Below, one piece after another: positions 34,707 through 42,787 of a stretch of DNA of 64,000 nt. The stretch covers positions 1 to 64,000 of the forward strand of contig CAWADG010000013.1 in the NCBI GenBank assembly GCA_963780815.1, given 5' to 3'. The notes below the pieces were generated by a model. It saw only the letters and a list, made by a program, of their open reading frames with translations, was not told where the DNA came from and ran no database searches. Numbering within the stretch: the first letter of the stretch is position 1; the number at the start of each line of letters is the position of its first letter. Made by a program: the position numbers and the translations under genes. This stretch comes from VRUE01 sp963780815 (GTDB lineage Bacteria > Actinomycetota > Thermoleophilia > Solirubrobacterales > 70-9).

Positions 34707-35312
34707 TTAGCAGGTCGCTGCTCTGAAACTCACGCCGTCGATGCCATATATTCCTTGGGGGACCGAAACAGTGAGGCGAACGGTGCCTTCAGGGTCCACA
34801 TGGGCCGTTCCCGTCTCCGGGGGGTTACCCGTGATTGGGGCGAGCACGGCCTTCTCCGGACGATCCGCCACCGGCAGGGTGAAGGCAACCGCGTTGTTAT
34901 TGGAATTGCCGACGGTCCCCTGCAGGTGGACCACGCAATCATGGTCCTTGTAGAACCCGGCGGGCGTGAAGCTGGGGCTGTAGTTCGCCGCTCCGTTTTC
35001 GAACTGCGGCTCGCCGCTCCCACCCACGAGGTGGACCGTGACTGGATGGGAGAAGGCATCGACCGTCGTGGCGTGGTCCGCATCGGCCGCTCTGGGGACG
35101 GTCCCGAGTGTCGATGCATCGATATCTCGGCCGGTGAGCGAATGGTCCTTCACTTTCGGCCCGGTGACGGCGTTCTTCCTCAACTGCTTCGGCCCGACCG
35201 AGTTCTTGCCGAGGTGAGAGGCCGCGTAGGCCGCACCGCCCCCGAGCAGCAGGAACAGACAGATCGTGGAGACAACGTTCGAGTAGGTCAGCTTAGGACG
35301 TAGGCCGATCAT
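34707..35312 (-). CDS. Secreted stalk-repeat protein 2 of 4
   Basis: 201 residues. The signal/anchor LTYSNVVSTICLFLLLGGGA is followed by KNSVGPKQLRKNAVTGPKVK, DHSLTGRDIDASTLGTVPRA and a head with VHLVGGSGEPQFENGAANY, AGFYKDHDCVVHLQGTVGN and FTLPVADRP. The layout and head sequence match protein 1 (33818-34438). One repeat unit fewer is present than in protein 1. Export to the cell surface is inferred from the signal; the function is unknown. Confidence 0.75.
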   Translation of the reverse strand: MIGLRPKLTYSNVVSTICLFLLLGGGAAYAASHLGKNSVGPKQLRKNAVTGPKVKDHSLTGRDIDASTLGTVPRAADADHATTVDAFSHPVTVHLVGGSGEPQFENGAANYSPSFTPAGFYKDHDCVVHLQGTVGNSNNNAVAFTLPVADRPEKAVLAPITGNPPETGTAHVDPEGTVRLTVSVPQGIYGIDGVSFRAATC

Positions 35313-35391
35313 CGCTCCTCCTCAACTGGGGACCAGGCGAGCGTAGTCCCGCTTGCTTCGCTTGGCAAGGGGCTGGCGCTCAGGGCGTCTC

Positions 35392-36021
35392 TCAGGATTC
35401 GGCGCGGAAGGTGACGCCGTCGAGAGTGCACTCTTCGCCGCCGCATTTCACCGCTCCCGATACCTGGGGGGTTGGCGGTATGGTCGGAAACACCGCGATG
35501 TTGCCTTTATTTCCGATCAGTGGGAACTGCAGAAGTGTCTCGGGGCGAAAGCCAGGAGGCAATTGGTAAGCAGTTTCCCCGCTCGAAGAGCAGCCTTTAT
35601 AGATCCCCTCAAGATGCACGATCCCCTCATGGTCCTTGAAGAACCTGGGGGTCCTTTCCTCTATGGCTTCGCATTTGTTCTGAAACTGGGGCTCACCCGG
35701 CGTTCCGACTACATGCCAGGCTTCGGGAGCGGCAAGTGAATTGGCAACGCTCGCCGTTCCAGCGGTGGTCGTGCTGCCGGCACTCGGTACCGTGCCCAGG
35801 CTCGAAGCGTCGATCTGCGCCCCAGTCAGGCTCCCTTTCTTGACCTTGGACGCAGTGATGGCTTCGTTCTTGATCTTGGCCGTCGTCACCGCATTCTTCT
35901 TGAGCTGCTGAGGGCCGACCGAGTTCTTTGGCAGCTTCAACGCTGCGTAGGAAGCGCCACCCAGGGCAATGAAGACGGCGACGGTCGCCATCACATTCGC
36001 GTAAGTCAGCCTTTGACGCAT
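35392..36021 (-). CDS. Secreted stalk-repeat protein 3 of 4
   Basis: 209 residues. The anchor is LTYANVMATVAVFIALGGAS. The stalk has KNSVGPQQLKKNAVTTAKIK, NEAITASKVKKGSLTGAQID and LGTVPSAGSTTTAGTASVAN, and the head has WHVVGTPGEPQFQNKCEAIE, FFKDHEGIVHLEGIYKGCS and LPPGFRPETLL. Four cysteines in the head distinguish it and could make disulfides (KCEAI, KGCSS, KCGGEECT). Same strand and family as its neighbours. Confidence 0.75.
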   Translation of the reverse strand: MRQRLTYANVMATVAVFIALGGASYAALKLPKNSVGPQQLKKNAVTTAKIKNEAITASKVKKGSLTGAQIDASSLGTVPSAGSTTTAGTASVANSLAAPEAWHVVGTPGEPQFQNKCEAIEERTPRFFKDHEGIVHLEGIYKGCSSSGETAYQLPPGFRPETLLQFPLIGNKGNIAVFPTIPPTPQVSGAVKCGGEECTLDGVTFRAES

Positions 36022-36065
36022 TCACACGCCTGTCGTTTGAGGGTGCTCCCCCAAGGTCGCGTTCT

Positions 36066-36692
36066 TCAGTTCGAGGCTGGCGTAACACACCGGAATGGAT
36101 TGGTTTCCGATGCTTTCGCAGAGCCGTACGAAACCGTTTTTTCTGAACCCGAGGCGAGGTTGGCCCAATAATCGGTCCCATTCCAAGATTCGGGTTCGGT
36201 CCACTCCCCCGGTGGGTTGTCGAATTCGGGGAAGCGTTCGACGTCAAAAGGAATTAGCTCGCCCATCGTGGGCAGCCGTAGCTGTTGGCTGAAACATTTG
36301 TCAGCAGCATTGCCCCGACTCGCCGCGGCCCTTGGAGCTTCCTCAAAGCAGATCGCATGTGAAAGCGTCATCCCACTTGGACAGTGAAGTTTCGACGCGC
36401 TGGTCAACTGGCCCGTCGACTGACCGTCAAGGGCCTGGGCGCTTATCGCGCTCGGGACTGTGCCCAACGTTGAGAGGTTGATCTGTGTGCCGGTGAGCGT
36501 CCCCTTCTTGACCTTGGCGGCGGTGACTGCTTTGTTCTTGATTTTCGCCTCGGTGACCGCGTTCTTCTTCAGTTGCTTGCTGCCAACGGAGTTCTTGCCA
36601 AGGTGGCTGGCAGCGTAGGCCGCTCCCCCTGAAAGCAGCAAGAACAAGCACGGCGTCGAGACGACGTTCGCATAGCTCAACTTCGCGCGCAT
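36066..36692 (-). CDS. Secreted stalk-repeat protein 4 of 4, with a different head domain
   Basis: 208 residues from the ATG at 36692, chosen for a good AGGAGG site upstream and alignment with the paralogues. The stalk is KNSVGSKQLKKNAVTEAKIK, NKAVTAAKVKKGTLTGTQIN and LGTVPSAISAQALDGQ. The head is unrelated to the other three: HCPSGMTLSHAICFEEAPRA, KCFSQQLRLPTMGELIPFDV, ESWNGTDYWANLASGSEKTV and NPFRCVTPA. The RLPTxGEL and NPFRCV words recall DUF1566/FGE-type C-lectin-like modules. So one stalk carries interchangeable heads in this array. Confidence 0.75.
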   Translation of the reverse strand: MRAKLSYANVVSTPCLFLLLSGGAAYAASHLGKNSVGSKQLKKNAVTEAKIKNKAVTAAKVKKGTLTGTQINLSTLGTVPSAISAQALDGQSTGQLTSASKLHCPSGMTLSHAICFEEAPRAAASRGNAADKCFSQQLRLPTMGELIPFDVERFPEFDNPPGEWTEPESWNGTDYWANLASGSEKTVSYGSAKASETNPFRCVTPASN

Positions 36693-36847
36693 TGCTGCCT
36701 CCTGCAGCTGGCGGGCATCCATCGGACGAGACACATCGACTCTATGCCTGTTGCGCGGCTGGGTCAATCAGGAAGGACGAAAGGCGCGCTAGGGGCTGGC
36801 GAGCCCACCGTCACCCCGATCCCTCGCCGCAGCATAGGATCTGCCCG

Positions 36848-37648
36848 ATGCCCAGCGTCGATGCAGGGGGGACCGAGCTCTATTACGAGCGCTCGGGATC
36901 GGGCGAGCCGATGCTCCTGATCCAGGGCATGGCCGCCACCCGGCTGGCCTGGGGCCGGCCGTTCCTCGAGGCGCTGGAGCGCGACTTCGAATGCATCGTC
37001 TACGACCACCGCGGGATGGGGAGCTCGGCTCGGGCCGAGATGCCGTTCACGATCGTCGACCTCGCCGGCGACGCCCTGGCCCTGCTCGACGCGCTCGGGC
37101 TCGAGAGCGTCCACGTCGTCGGGATCTCGATGGGCGGAATGATCGCCCAGGAGCTCGCTCTCGCCCACCCCGAGCGGGTCCGGACCCTGACGATCGGCGC
37201 CTCCTACTGCGGCGGCCCGGACGGCACCCTGATGGACCCGGCAGACCTCGCGCTCCTCGGCGAGGCCTGGAAATCGGGCGACCCGGTCCAGGTCTACCGA
37301 GCGATGTGGGAGATCAACCTCTCCCCCGCCTTCCGCGCCGAGGACTCGAACTTCGGCCCGTTCCGCGAGATGGCGGAAGCGCTCCCCGCCCCGGCGCCGG
37401 TGATCTACGAACAGATGCGGGCCTGCGCGAGACACGACACCAGCGAGCGCCTCGGCGGGCTGGAGATGCCGACGATGGTCATCCACGGAACCGCCGACCG
37501 GCTGCTGCGGTCACCGAACGGCGAGCAGATCGCGGCGCTGGTCGGGGTCGAGCCGCAGCTCCTCGAGGGCGTCGGCCACCTCTTCTGGTGGGAGCAGCCG
37601 GAGCGCTCGGCGGACCTGATCCGCCGGCACGCCGTCATTCCTGCGTGA
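36848..37648 (+). CDS. Alpha/beta-fold hydrolase
   Basis: 266 residues. Core motifs: LLIQGMAATRLAWGRPFLEA (oxyanion region), VYDHRGMGSSARAEMPFTIV, the nucleophile elbow VVGISMGGMIAQELALAHPE (Ser in GISMG, about 102), MVIHGTADRLL (acid Asp) and GVGHLFWWEQPE (catalytic His). Typical of small-molecule esterases or lactonases such as 3-oxoadipate enol-lactonase; the substrate is not evident. It converges on the large membrane protein, overlapping it by 14 bases. Confidence 0.9.
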   Translation: MPSVDAGGTELYYERSGSGEPMLLIQGMAATRLAWGRPFLEALERDFECIVYDHRGMGSSARAEMPFTIVDLAGDALALLDALGLESVHVVGISMGGMIAQELALAHPERVRTLTIGASYCGGPDGTLMDPADLALLGEAWKSGDPVQVYRAMWEINLSPAFRAEDSNFGPFREMAEALPAPAPVIYEQMRACARHDTSERLGGLEMPTMVIHGTADRLLRSPNGEQIAALVGVEPQLLEGVGHLFWWEQPERSADLIRRHAVIPA

Positions 37649-39809
37649 TCTTGGCGCAGGCCGCTGGGTCGAGCTTGCCCTTGACCCTGAACACGTAATC
37701 GGGCTGCGGGGTGATTTCGGGCTCTTCCAGCACCTTCTCCAGCGCCGGGTCCGATTTCACCCAGGCGTAGATCGGATACCAGTAGGGCGAGTCGGCGGCG
37801 TCCTGCGTGTAGCGGCTCATGATCAGGTAGTCGTATTCGCCGGCGTTGATCCGGCGCTTGAACTGGCGGCAGCTGGTGGCGAGCCTGTACTGGCCTCGCG
37901 GCCCCGGGACCCCGATGTACTGGACGTAGTTGTCGAGGTTCTTGCCGTAGAACCCGTACTGGCCGAAGAAGATCTCACCCGAGCCGGCGATCCCGATCCG
38001 CTTGTCTTCCTGTTCGCGGGCGAACGTGTAGGCCTGCTGCGGCCCGCCTTCCTGAAGGAACGGGGTAACCCGGGTGTAGTGGTGCCTGTAGTACTGGACC
38101 TCCTGCGCCCGTCCCAGAACCACCGCCAGCAGCAGGATGCCCGCACCGGTGATCGCGACCAGGCCCCGCGTCACCTCCCCGCGGGCCCGCATCAGACCGA
38201 GCCCGGCCGGAGCCCAGACGAGGACCATCGTCAGGAACACGGTGCCGACGATGTAGCCCGGGTACCAGCGCGGCGTCGTCAGGACCGTGATCGCGTAGAC
38301 GAAGATCAGGAAGAGGAGGGTCTGCCAGGCGCGGCTGTCGGGCGCTCGCAGCGGCCTCGCGATCGGCAGCAGCGTCAGGGCGAGCATCAGGCCCGGCATC
38401 AGGTAGCGGGTGTTGGTGAAGAAGCCGGTCGGCGAGCCTTCCTGGCCGGCAGCGGTCAGCGGGGTGAAGATGTAGACAATTGCGGTGAGGAGGGCGGCGG
38501 CGGCGAGGACCCGCAGGACTTTGTTGCGGGAGCGGACGGCGATGTAGACCGCGGCGGCAACGGCGATGATCAGGATCAGGGGCCAGAGCGGGCCGAGCGC
38601 GTTCTCGAGCTGGGGGAAGAACCACTTGCGGTAGATCGTCGGGTTGAAGAGGTAATCGGCGACCGAGAATCGCGGCCGCGGGTCGAGCGGCATCTGGTTC
38701 GGCGTCGGTAGGTGCAGCGGTCCCCATTTGAACTGCGGGATCGGGTTGCCGCCGGTGTGGATCGCCGCCCGCAGGTACCAGTAGCCGCCGATGATCACGG
38801 CCGGGATCCCGAGCCAGGCGGCGGTGACCAGCCGCCTCCCCCTGCCGCTGACGAGGACCATCCCGACCGCGATCGCTCCGACCGGCGCCAGCAGCGGGAG
38901 CTTGACCGAGACCGCGATGCCGGCCGCGATCCCGCCCATGATCAACGGGCCGCGGTCGAGCAGGGGCGCGTCGGTCTCGGGGGCGTCCTGGACCGCGCCG
39001 GCCTGCGGCGCGCGGCGCTGGTGGCCGTTGATCAAGAAAGCGGCGAAGGCAAGCAGGAAGGCGAGTCCCATGATGTCGTTGCGGCCCTCGCCGGGCTGGG
39101 TTTCGATCATCACCCCCGCCGAGAAGACCAGTGAGCAGGCGACCAGGGTCGCCGGCCCGACCTTGTATGGACGGCCGACGCACCAGGCCGCGAGCAGGGC
39201 GATCGAGAGCCAGATCAGGTTGATCAGCGGCGAGAGCCAGTCGGTTTCGAAGAGGACGATCGCCGAGCCGTGGATCAGCTCCGAGCTGCCGGGGTAGAAC
39301 CAGGCGACGAGCCGCAGCGGGTCGGTGAAGTGGAGCGGGATCGTCGACCCTTCCTGGGCGAACCGCGCCGCGAACGGCATGTGGTACCAGGTGGTGTCGC
39401 CGCCGAACATCCCGAAGTCGAGGCTCTGCTGGGCAGGGAACGTCCACTCGGCGACGACCCAGGACGCGACCCCGATCGCAAGCAGCAGGGCGATCGTCTG
39501 GACCCTCGGCGCGCTGACCGCCCTCGAGTCGGCCGGCGCCATCCACCAGCCGAGTGCCGCGGCGCCGAGCCCGAACGCGATGCAGACGACGATGATCCAG
39601 CCCTTGGTGAGGATGCTGAGCGACCCCAGGATCTGGAGCGCCATCAAGAGCAGTGCGACCGCCATCGTCGCGTCGGCGAGCCTGGCCAGGGCGCCCGAGA
39701 ATTCCGGCACGATCCAGCGCCGCAGCCAGTAGCCGCCGAGGCCGACCGCCGAGACGATGCCGATTGTCGCCAGGCAGCCGACGACGTAGGAGCCGAACGA
39801 TGGAGTCAC
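37635..39809 (-). CDS. Large polytopic membrane protein, GT-C glycosyltransferase-like
   Basis: 724 residues with about fourteen membrane helices and a soluble C-terminal domain (about 595-724). The first loop holds FGMFGGDTTWYHMPFAARFA (about 128-147), an acidic motif at the place of the GT-C catalytic Asp, and YPGSSELIHGSAIVLFETDW follows. Such proteins transfer sugars from polyprenyl-phosphate donors on the outer face of the membrane. The C-terminal part (DYLIMSRYTQDAADSPYWYP, KSDPALEKVLEEPEITP) is like the tail of dolichyl-phosphate-mannose-type enzymes. The exact reaction is not known. Confidence 0.72.
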   Translation of the reverse strand: MTPSFGSYVVGCLATIGIVSAVGLGGYWLRRWIVPEFSGALARLADATMAVALLLMALQILGSLSILTKGWIIVVCIAFGLGAAALGWWMAPADSRAVSAPRVQTIALLLAIGVASWVVAEWTFPAQQSLDFGMFGGDTTWYHMPFAARFAQEGSTIPLHFTDPLRLVAWFYPGSSELIHGSAIVLFETDWLSPLINLIWLSIALLAAWCVGRPYKVGPATLVACSLVFSAGVMIETQPGEGRNDIMGLAFLLAFAAFLINGHQRRAPQAGAVQDAPETDAPLLDRGPLIMGGIAAGIAVSVKLPLLAPVGAIAVGMVLVSGRGRRLVTAAWLGIPAVIIGGYWYLRAAIHTGGNPIPQFKWGPLHLPTPNQMPLDPRPRFSVADYLFNPTIYRKWFFPQLENALGPLWPLILIIAVAAAVYIAVRSRNKVLRVLAAAALLTAIVYIFTPLTAAGQEGSPTGFFTNTRYLMPGLMLALTLLPIARPLRAPDSRAWQTLLFLIFVYAITVLTTPRWYPGYIVGTVFLTMVLVWAPAGLGLMRARGEVTRGLVAITGAGILLLAVVLGRAQEVQYYRHHYTRVTPFLQEGGPQQAYTFAREQEDKRIGIAGSGEIFFGQYGFYGKNLDNYVQYIGVPGPRGQYRLATSCRQFKRRINAGEYDYLIMSRYTQDAADSPYWYPIYAWVKSDPALEKVLEEPEITPQPDYVFRVKGKLDPAACAKITQE

Positions 39810-39847
39810 GGTCGCGGGATGCTAGTCGCCGCGCCGGGTGTGAGACT

Positions 39848-40525
39848 TTAGGGAGCGGCGGTCGGAATCCGGCAGGAGACGCCGGTCCCTTTCAGGCCGC
39901 AGTACCCGTTCGGGACCTTGTGCAGGTACTGCTGGTGATAGTCCTCGGCGTAGTAGAACGGTCCGGCGGGCTCGACCTCAGTCGTGATCGGGTCATGGCC
40001 CTCGGCGCGGAGCGTCTCGTCGTAGCTCTTGAGTGCCATCTCCGCCGTCGTCTTCTGGTCGTCGTTGGCGAAGTAGATGCCGGACCGGTACTGGGTCCCG
40101 ACGTCGTTGCCCTGGCGCATGCCCTGAGTCGGATCGTGCTCCTCGAAGAAGACCTTGAGCAGGTCGGCGTAGGAGATCTTCGCCGGGTCGAATGCGACCA
40201 GCACCGCCTCGGCATGCCCGGTTCGGCCGCTGCAGACCTCCTCGTATGTGGGATTCGGGGTCGTCCCGCCCATGTAGCCGGCAGCGGTCGTGTAGACGCC
40301 GTCGAGTTCCCAGAAGAGCCGCTCCGCCCCCCAAAAACAGCCGAGCGCGAAGTACGCGGTCTCGATCCCGTCCGGGAACGGCGGCTTCATCTGGGTGCCG
40401 AGGACCGCGTTGAGCTCGGGCACGTCGAATGCCGGCTCGCTGCGGCCGGGCAGCGCGTCCTCGGCGCTCGGCATGCTCGTCTTGTTCGGGCTGAGGGACA
40501 TCATCAGGTCGCCGAATCTGCTCAC
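39848..40525 (-). CDS. msrA: Peptide-methionine (S)-S-oxide reductase MsrA
   Basis: 225 residues. The catalytic GCFWGAERLFWELDGVYTTA (Cys about 63) and GYMGGTTPNPTYEEVCSGRT are intact, as are TGHAEAVLVAFDP, HDPTQGMRQGNDVGTQYRSG and the C-terminal YAEDYHQQYLHKVPNGYCGL with a recycling Cys. It repairs oxidised methionine using thioredoxin; trxB is encoded at the right end of the window. A 50-residue N-terminal extension precedes the core, as in other actinobacterial MsrA. Confidence 0.95.
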   Translation of the reverse strand: MSRFGDLMMSLSPNKTSMPSAEDALPGRSEPAFDVPELNAVLGTQMKPPFPDGIETAYFALGCFWGAERLFWELDGVYTTAAGYMGGTTPNPTYEEVCSGRTGHAEAVLVAFDPAKISYADLLKVFFEEHDPTQGMRQGNDVGTQYRSGIYFANDDQKTTAEMALKSYDETLRAEGHDPITTEVEPAGPFYYAEDYHQQYLHKVPNGYCGLKGTGVSCRIPTAAP

Positions 40526-40583
40526 TGGTCAGCCTCCTTTCAGGCTGCCACCGACGATACAGACCGGCGCAAGGCGGGTAGGC

Positions 40584-40862
40584 TTGCGCATCGGCTGTCT
40601 CGCCATCCTCCTCGCGCTGATCTCGCCCCGGCTGGCCCTGTTCGGCGTCTGGGTGTTCTCGGACATCCTCAGCCGGGCCTTCGACAGCTGGTTCGTCCCC
40701 TTCCTCGGCTTCTTCCTGCTGCCATGGACGACGCTGGCCTACGCGCTGATGTGGAGCTCGGGCTCGAACGGGGTTCTCGGGTTCGAGTGGTTCATCGTCG
40801 TCCTCGCCTTCCTCTTCGACCTCGCCGCCTGGAGCGAGGGGCGCCGCCGCCGTTACAGCTAG
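40584..40862 (+). CDS. Small membrane protein, about 92 residues
   Basis: From a TTG at 40584: RIGCLAILLALISPRLALFG, VWVFSDILSRAFDSWFVPFL, GFFLLPWTTLAYALMWSS and FIVVLAFLFDLAAWSEGRRR, giving four hydrophobic segments and a basic tail. The ISPRLAL...W.F...R.FDS pattern recurs in actinobacterial membrane proteins of unknown function. The start is chosen because upstream sequence overlaps msrA and lacks hydrophobic character. Its stop overlaps the next convergent gene by four bases. Confidence 0.65.
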   Translation: MRIGCLAILLALISPRLALFGVWVFSDILSRAFDSWFVPFLGFFLLPWTTLAYALMWSSGSNGVLGFEWFIVVLAFLFDLAAWSEGRRRRYS

Positions 40863-41155
40863 TGCCGCTCGGCCGCCGGGTGGGCGAGCCTGATGTGGGA
40901 CTTGGAGAGGAGGAGGAAATCGTGCTTGGTCGGCTCCCCGTCGCCGAGCGGAATCAGCTCGACGTCGAGCAGCGGGATGAAGCTGACCTCGACGCGGTTG
41001 ATCGCGTCGGAGAACCGGCCCTGGTAGCCGTTCGCGGGAAGCGTGACGTCGCCGATCACGAGATGCCGATCGGTTTCGAACAGAACCCGTTCCGAGCGCT
41101 GCCGGCGGGTCTCGACGGTCTCGATGACCTCAACCACCTGGTGATCGGATTTCAT
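40859..41155 (-). CDS. Small uncharacterised protein (DUF6812-like)
   Basis: 98 residues from the ATG at 41155. It reads VEVIETVETRRQRSERVLFE, TDRHLVIGDVTLPANGYQGR, FSDAINRVEVSFIPLLDVEL. The sequence of a strand, a D-x-TLP loop and a SDxIN helix matches what I remember as DUF6812 in Solirubrobacterales. It is probably a small soluble beta-barrel. Function unknown. Confidence 0.65.
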   Translation of the reverse strand: MKSDHQVVEVIETVETRRQRSERVLFETDRHLVIGDVTLPANGYQGRFSDAINRVEVSFIPLLDVELIPLGDGEPTKHDFLLLSKSHIRLAHPAAERH

Positions 41156-41227
41156 CAGTCGAGTATCGGCCCCCCTGGCGGAAAACCTGAGTGCAGGGCG
41201 GTCAGGCACCCAAATGAGCCCCGGTCG

Positions 41228-42751
41228 TCAGCGATGCCGGGCCTTCTTGACCACGTGAACGGTGTGCGTCCGCACCAGCTTGCCGACCCCGGCCACGGTG
41301 ATCGTCACCTTGACCCTGACCGCCAGCTTGCCGAGCTTCGTCAGCGCGGCGATCCCGGCGTGGGTCAGCTTGAGCTTCAGCCGCCCGGTCTTGTTCGGGG
41401 GGATCCGGGTGTGGCCGCGGCCGACGACGATCGTCCTCGTGACCTTCTTTTCGCCTTTGAACAGGATCGACGGCGGGCCGACGGCCTTCGACTTGCCCTC
41501 GGTGCCGACCCCGCAGATGATCCCTGCGCAGGCGTACTTCGCGACGTAGATCGTCGATTGGCCGGGGGTCCAGGGAATCCTTTTGGTGATCCAGATGACT
41601 TTGGCTTTGATCCTCCGGCCCGGCACCGGCGGGGTGGGCGGCGGCAGGACCTTCGCGCTCGGCCGCCAGGCCGGTTCGAAGCTCTTGTCGCCGGTGATCG
41701 AGGCGACCGAGCCCGAGCCGTCGGCGTTGGCGATGTAGACCTTGTCGGTGTTGTCGGATTCGGTCGAGATGTCGCCGAAGTAGAAGCCGTGGAAGACGAC
41801 CCGGGCGCCGTCGGGCGACCAGGAGGCCGCCGGTCCGTTGGCGTTCAGGCCCTGGACCACGGGCAGCCCGTGATCGCCACTGCCGTCGGCGTTGACCACC
41901 CGGAAGTAGCCGCCTTCCATGTTGGTCGGCGCGGTGTCGCGGTAGGCGATCCTCGATCCGTCGGGCGACCAGGACTCGAACATGAACTGGGTGTTCGAGG
42001 AGACGATCACCGGGCCACCGCCGCCGTTGGCGGGAACGATGTGCAGATCGAGGAATTCCGCCGGGTGGGCGGGGAAGCCGAACGCGATCCTGCTGCCGTC
42101 GGGCGACCAGGCCGGTTCCCTGCCGCCCCCATTGGGCAGCGGCGCTTCGAGACCGCTCCCGTCCGCGTTCTTCAGGTAGACCTGGTTGCTGAACCAGAAG
42201 GCGATCCTGGTGCCGTCCGGGGACCAGCTCGGGTGGCCCCCGTGGGGGCTGATCTGCAGCGGTTCCGCGGTCGTCCCGTTGGAGTCGACGACGAACAGCG
42301 GCTGGCTTCCGGGATTCGCAATCCCGCGCGCGAAGGCGATCTTCGAGCCGTCCGGCGACCACGCGAGTTCGCCCAGCGGCACGTTGCCGTTCGCGTAGTG
42401 CGTCACCTGCAACGCGAGGTTGACCGACTGTTCAGGCGCGTCCGGTTCCATCACGTACACGTTCGGCGTCGGCGCCATCACGTTGTTGAAGGTCGCGACG
42501 AACGCGAGCTTCTTGCCATCGGGCGACCAGACCGGCTGGCTGTCGTAACTGGTCGCCCCGTTGTCGGTGAGGTTGAAGCCATCGGCGGGGTTGTCGGGAT
42601 CGAGCAGGCAGATGTCGAGGTCGCACCGGTAGGCGACTTCCTTCGGCGCGGCCGACGCTGCCTGGGCGGCAACCGAGAGAAGACAGAGGCAGGCGATCGC
42701 GATTGCGATCAGGGGACGAGTCACGGAGCGCACCGGTGCAGGGTAACCCAC
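41228..42751 (-). CDS. Secreted TolB-like (PD40) beta-propeller protein
   Basis: 507 residues from a GTG, with signal peptide (PLIAIAIACLCLLSVAAQAA). About seven PD40 repeats of the form WSPDGxxIAF follow (for example PVWSPDGKKLAFVATF, ELAWSPDGSKIAFARG, PSWSPDGTRIAFWF), making a six- or seven-bladed propeller over residues 45-370. A basic C-terminal beta domain of about 130 residues follows (RRIKAKVIWITKRIPWTPGQ to VRTHTVHVVKKARHR). Propellers of this type bind other envelope proteins. Its partner is unknown. Confidence 0.83.
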   Translation of the reverse strand: MGYPAPVRSVTRPLIAIAIACLCLLSVAAQAASAAPKEVAYRCDLDICLLDPDNPADGFNLTDNGATSYDSQPVWSPDGKKLAFVATFNNVMAPTPNVYVMEPDAPEQSVNLALQVTHYANGNVPLGELAWSPDGSKIAFARGIANPGSQPLFVVDSNGTTAEPLQISPHGGHPSWSPDGTRIAFWFSNQVYLKNADGSGLEAPLPNGGGREPAWSPDGSRIAFGFPAHPAEFLDLHIVPANGGGGPVIVSSNTQFMFESWSPDGSRIAYRDTAPTNMEGGYFRVVNADGSGDHGLPVVQGLNANGPAASWSPDGARVVFHGFYFGDISTESDNTDKVYIANADGSGSVASITGDKSFEPAWRPSAKVLPPPTPPVPGRRIKAKVIWITKRIPWTPGQSTIYVAKYACAGIICGVGTEGKSKAVGPPSILFKGEKKVTRTIVVGRGHTRIPPNKTGRLKLKLTHAGIAALTKLGKLAVRVKVTITVAGVGKLVRTHTVHVVKKARHR

Positions 42752-42787
42752 GCGGTCGAACCGCCCCGCCGGGCAGTCAGTTGAGGG

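Noticed and set aside
39653..42784. A 1043-codon open frame on the plus strand
   Set aside because: It runs antisense to msrA, the small membrane proteins and the PD40 propeller, has biased low-complexity composition, and matches no family. Long antisense frames are common in very GC-rich DNA.
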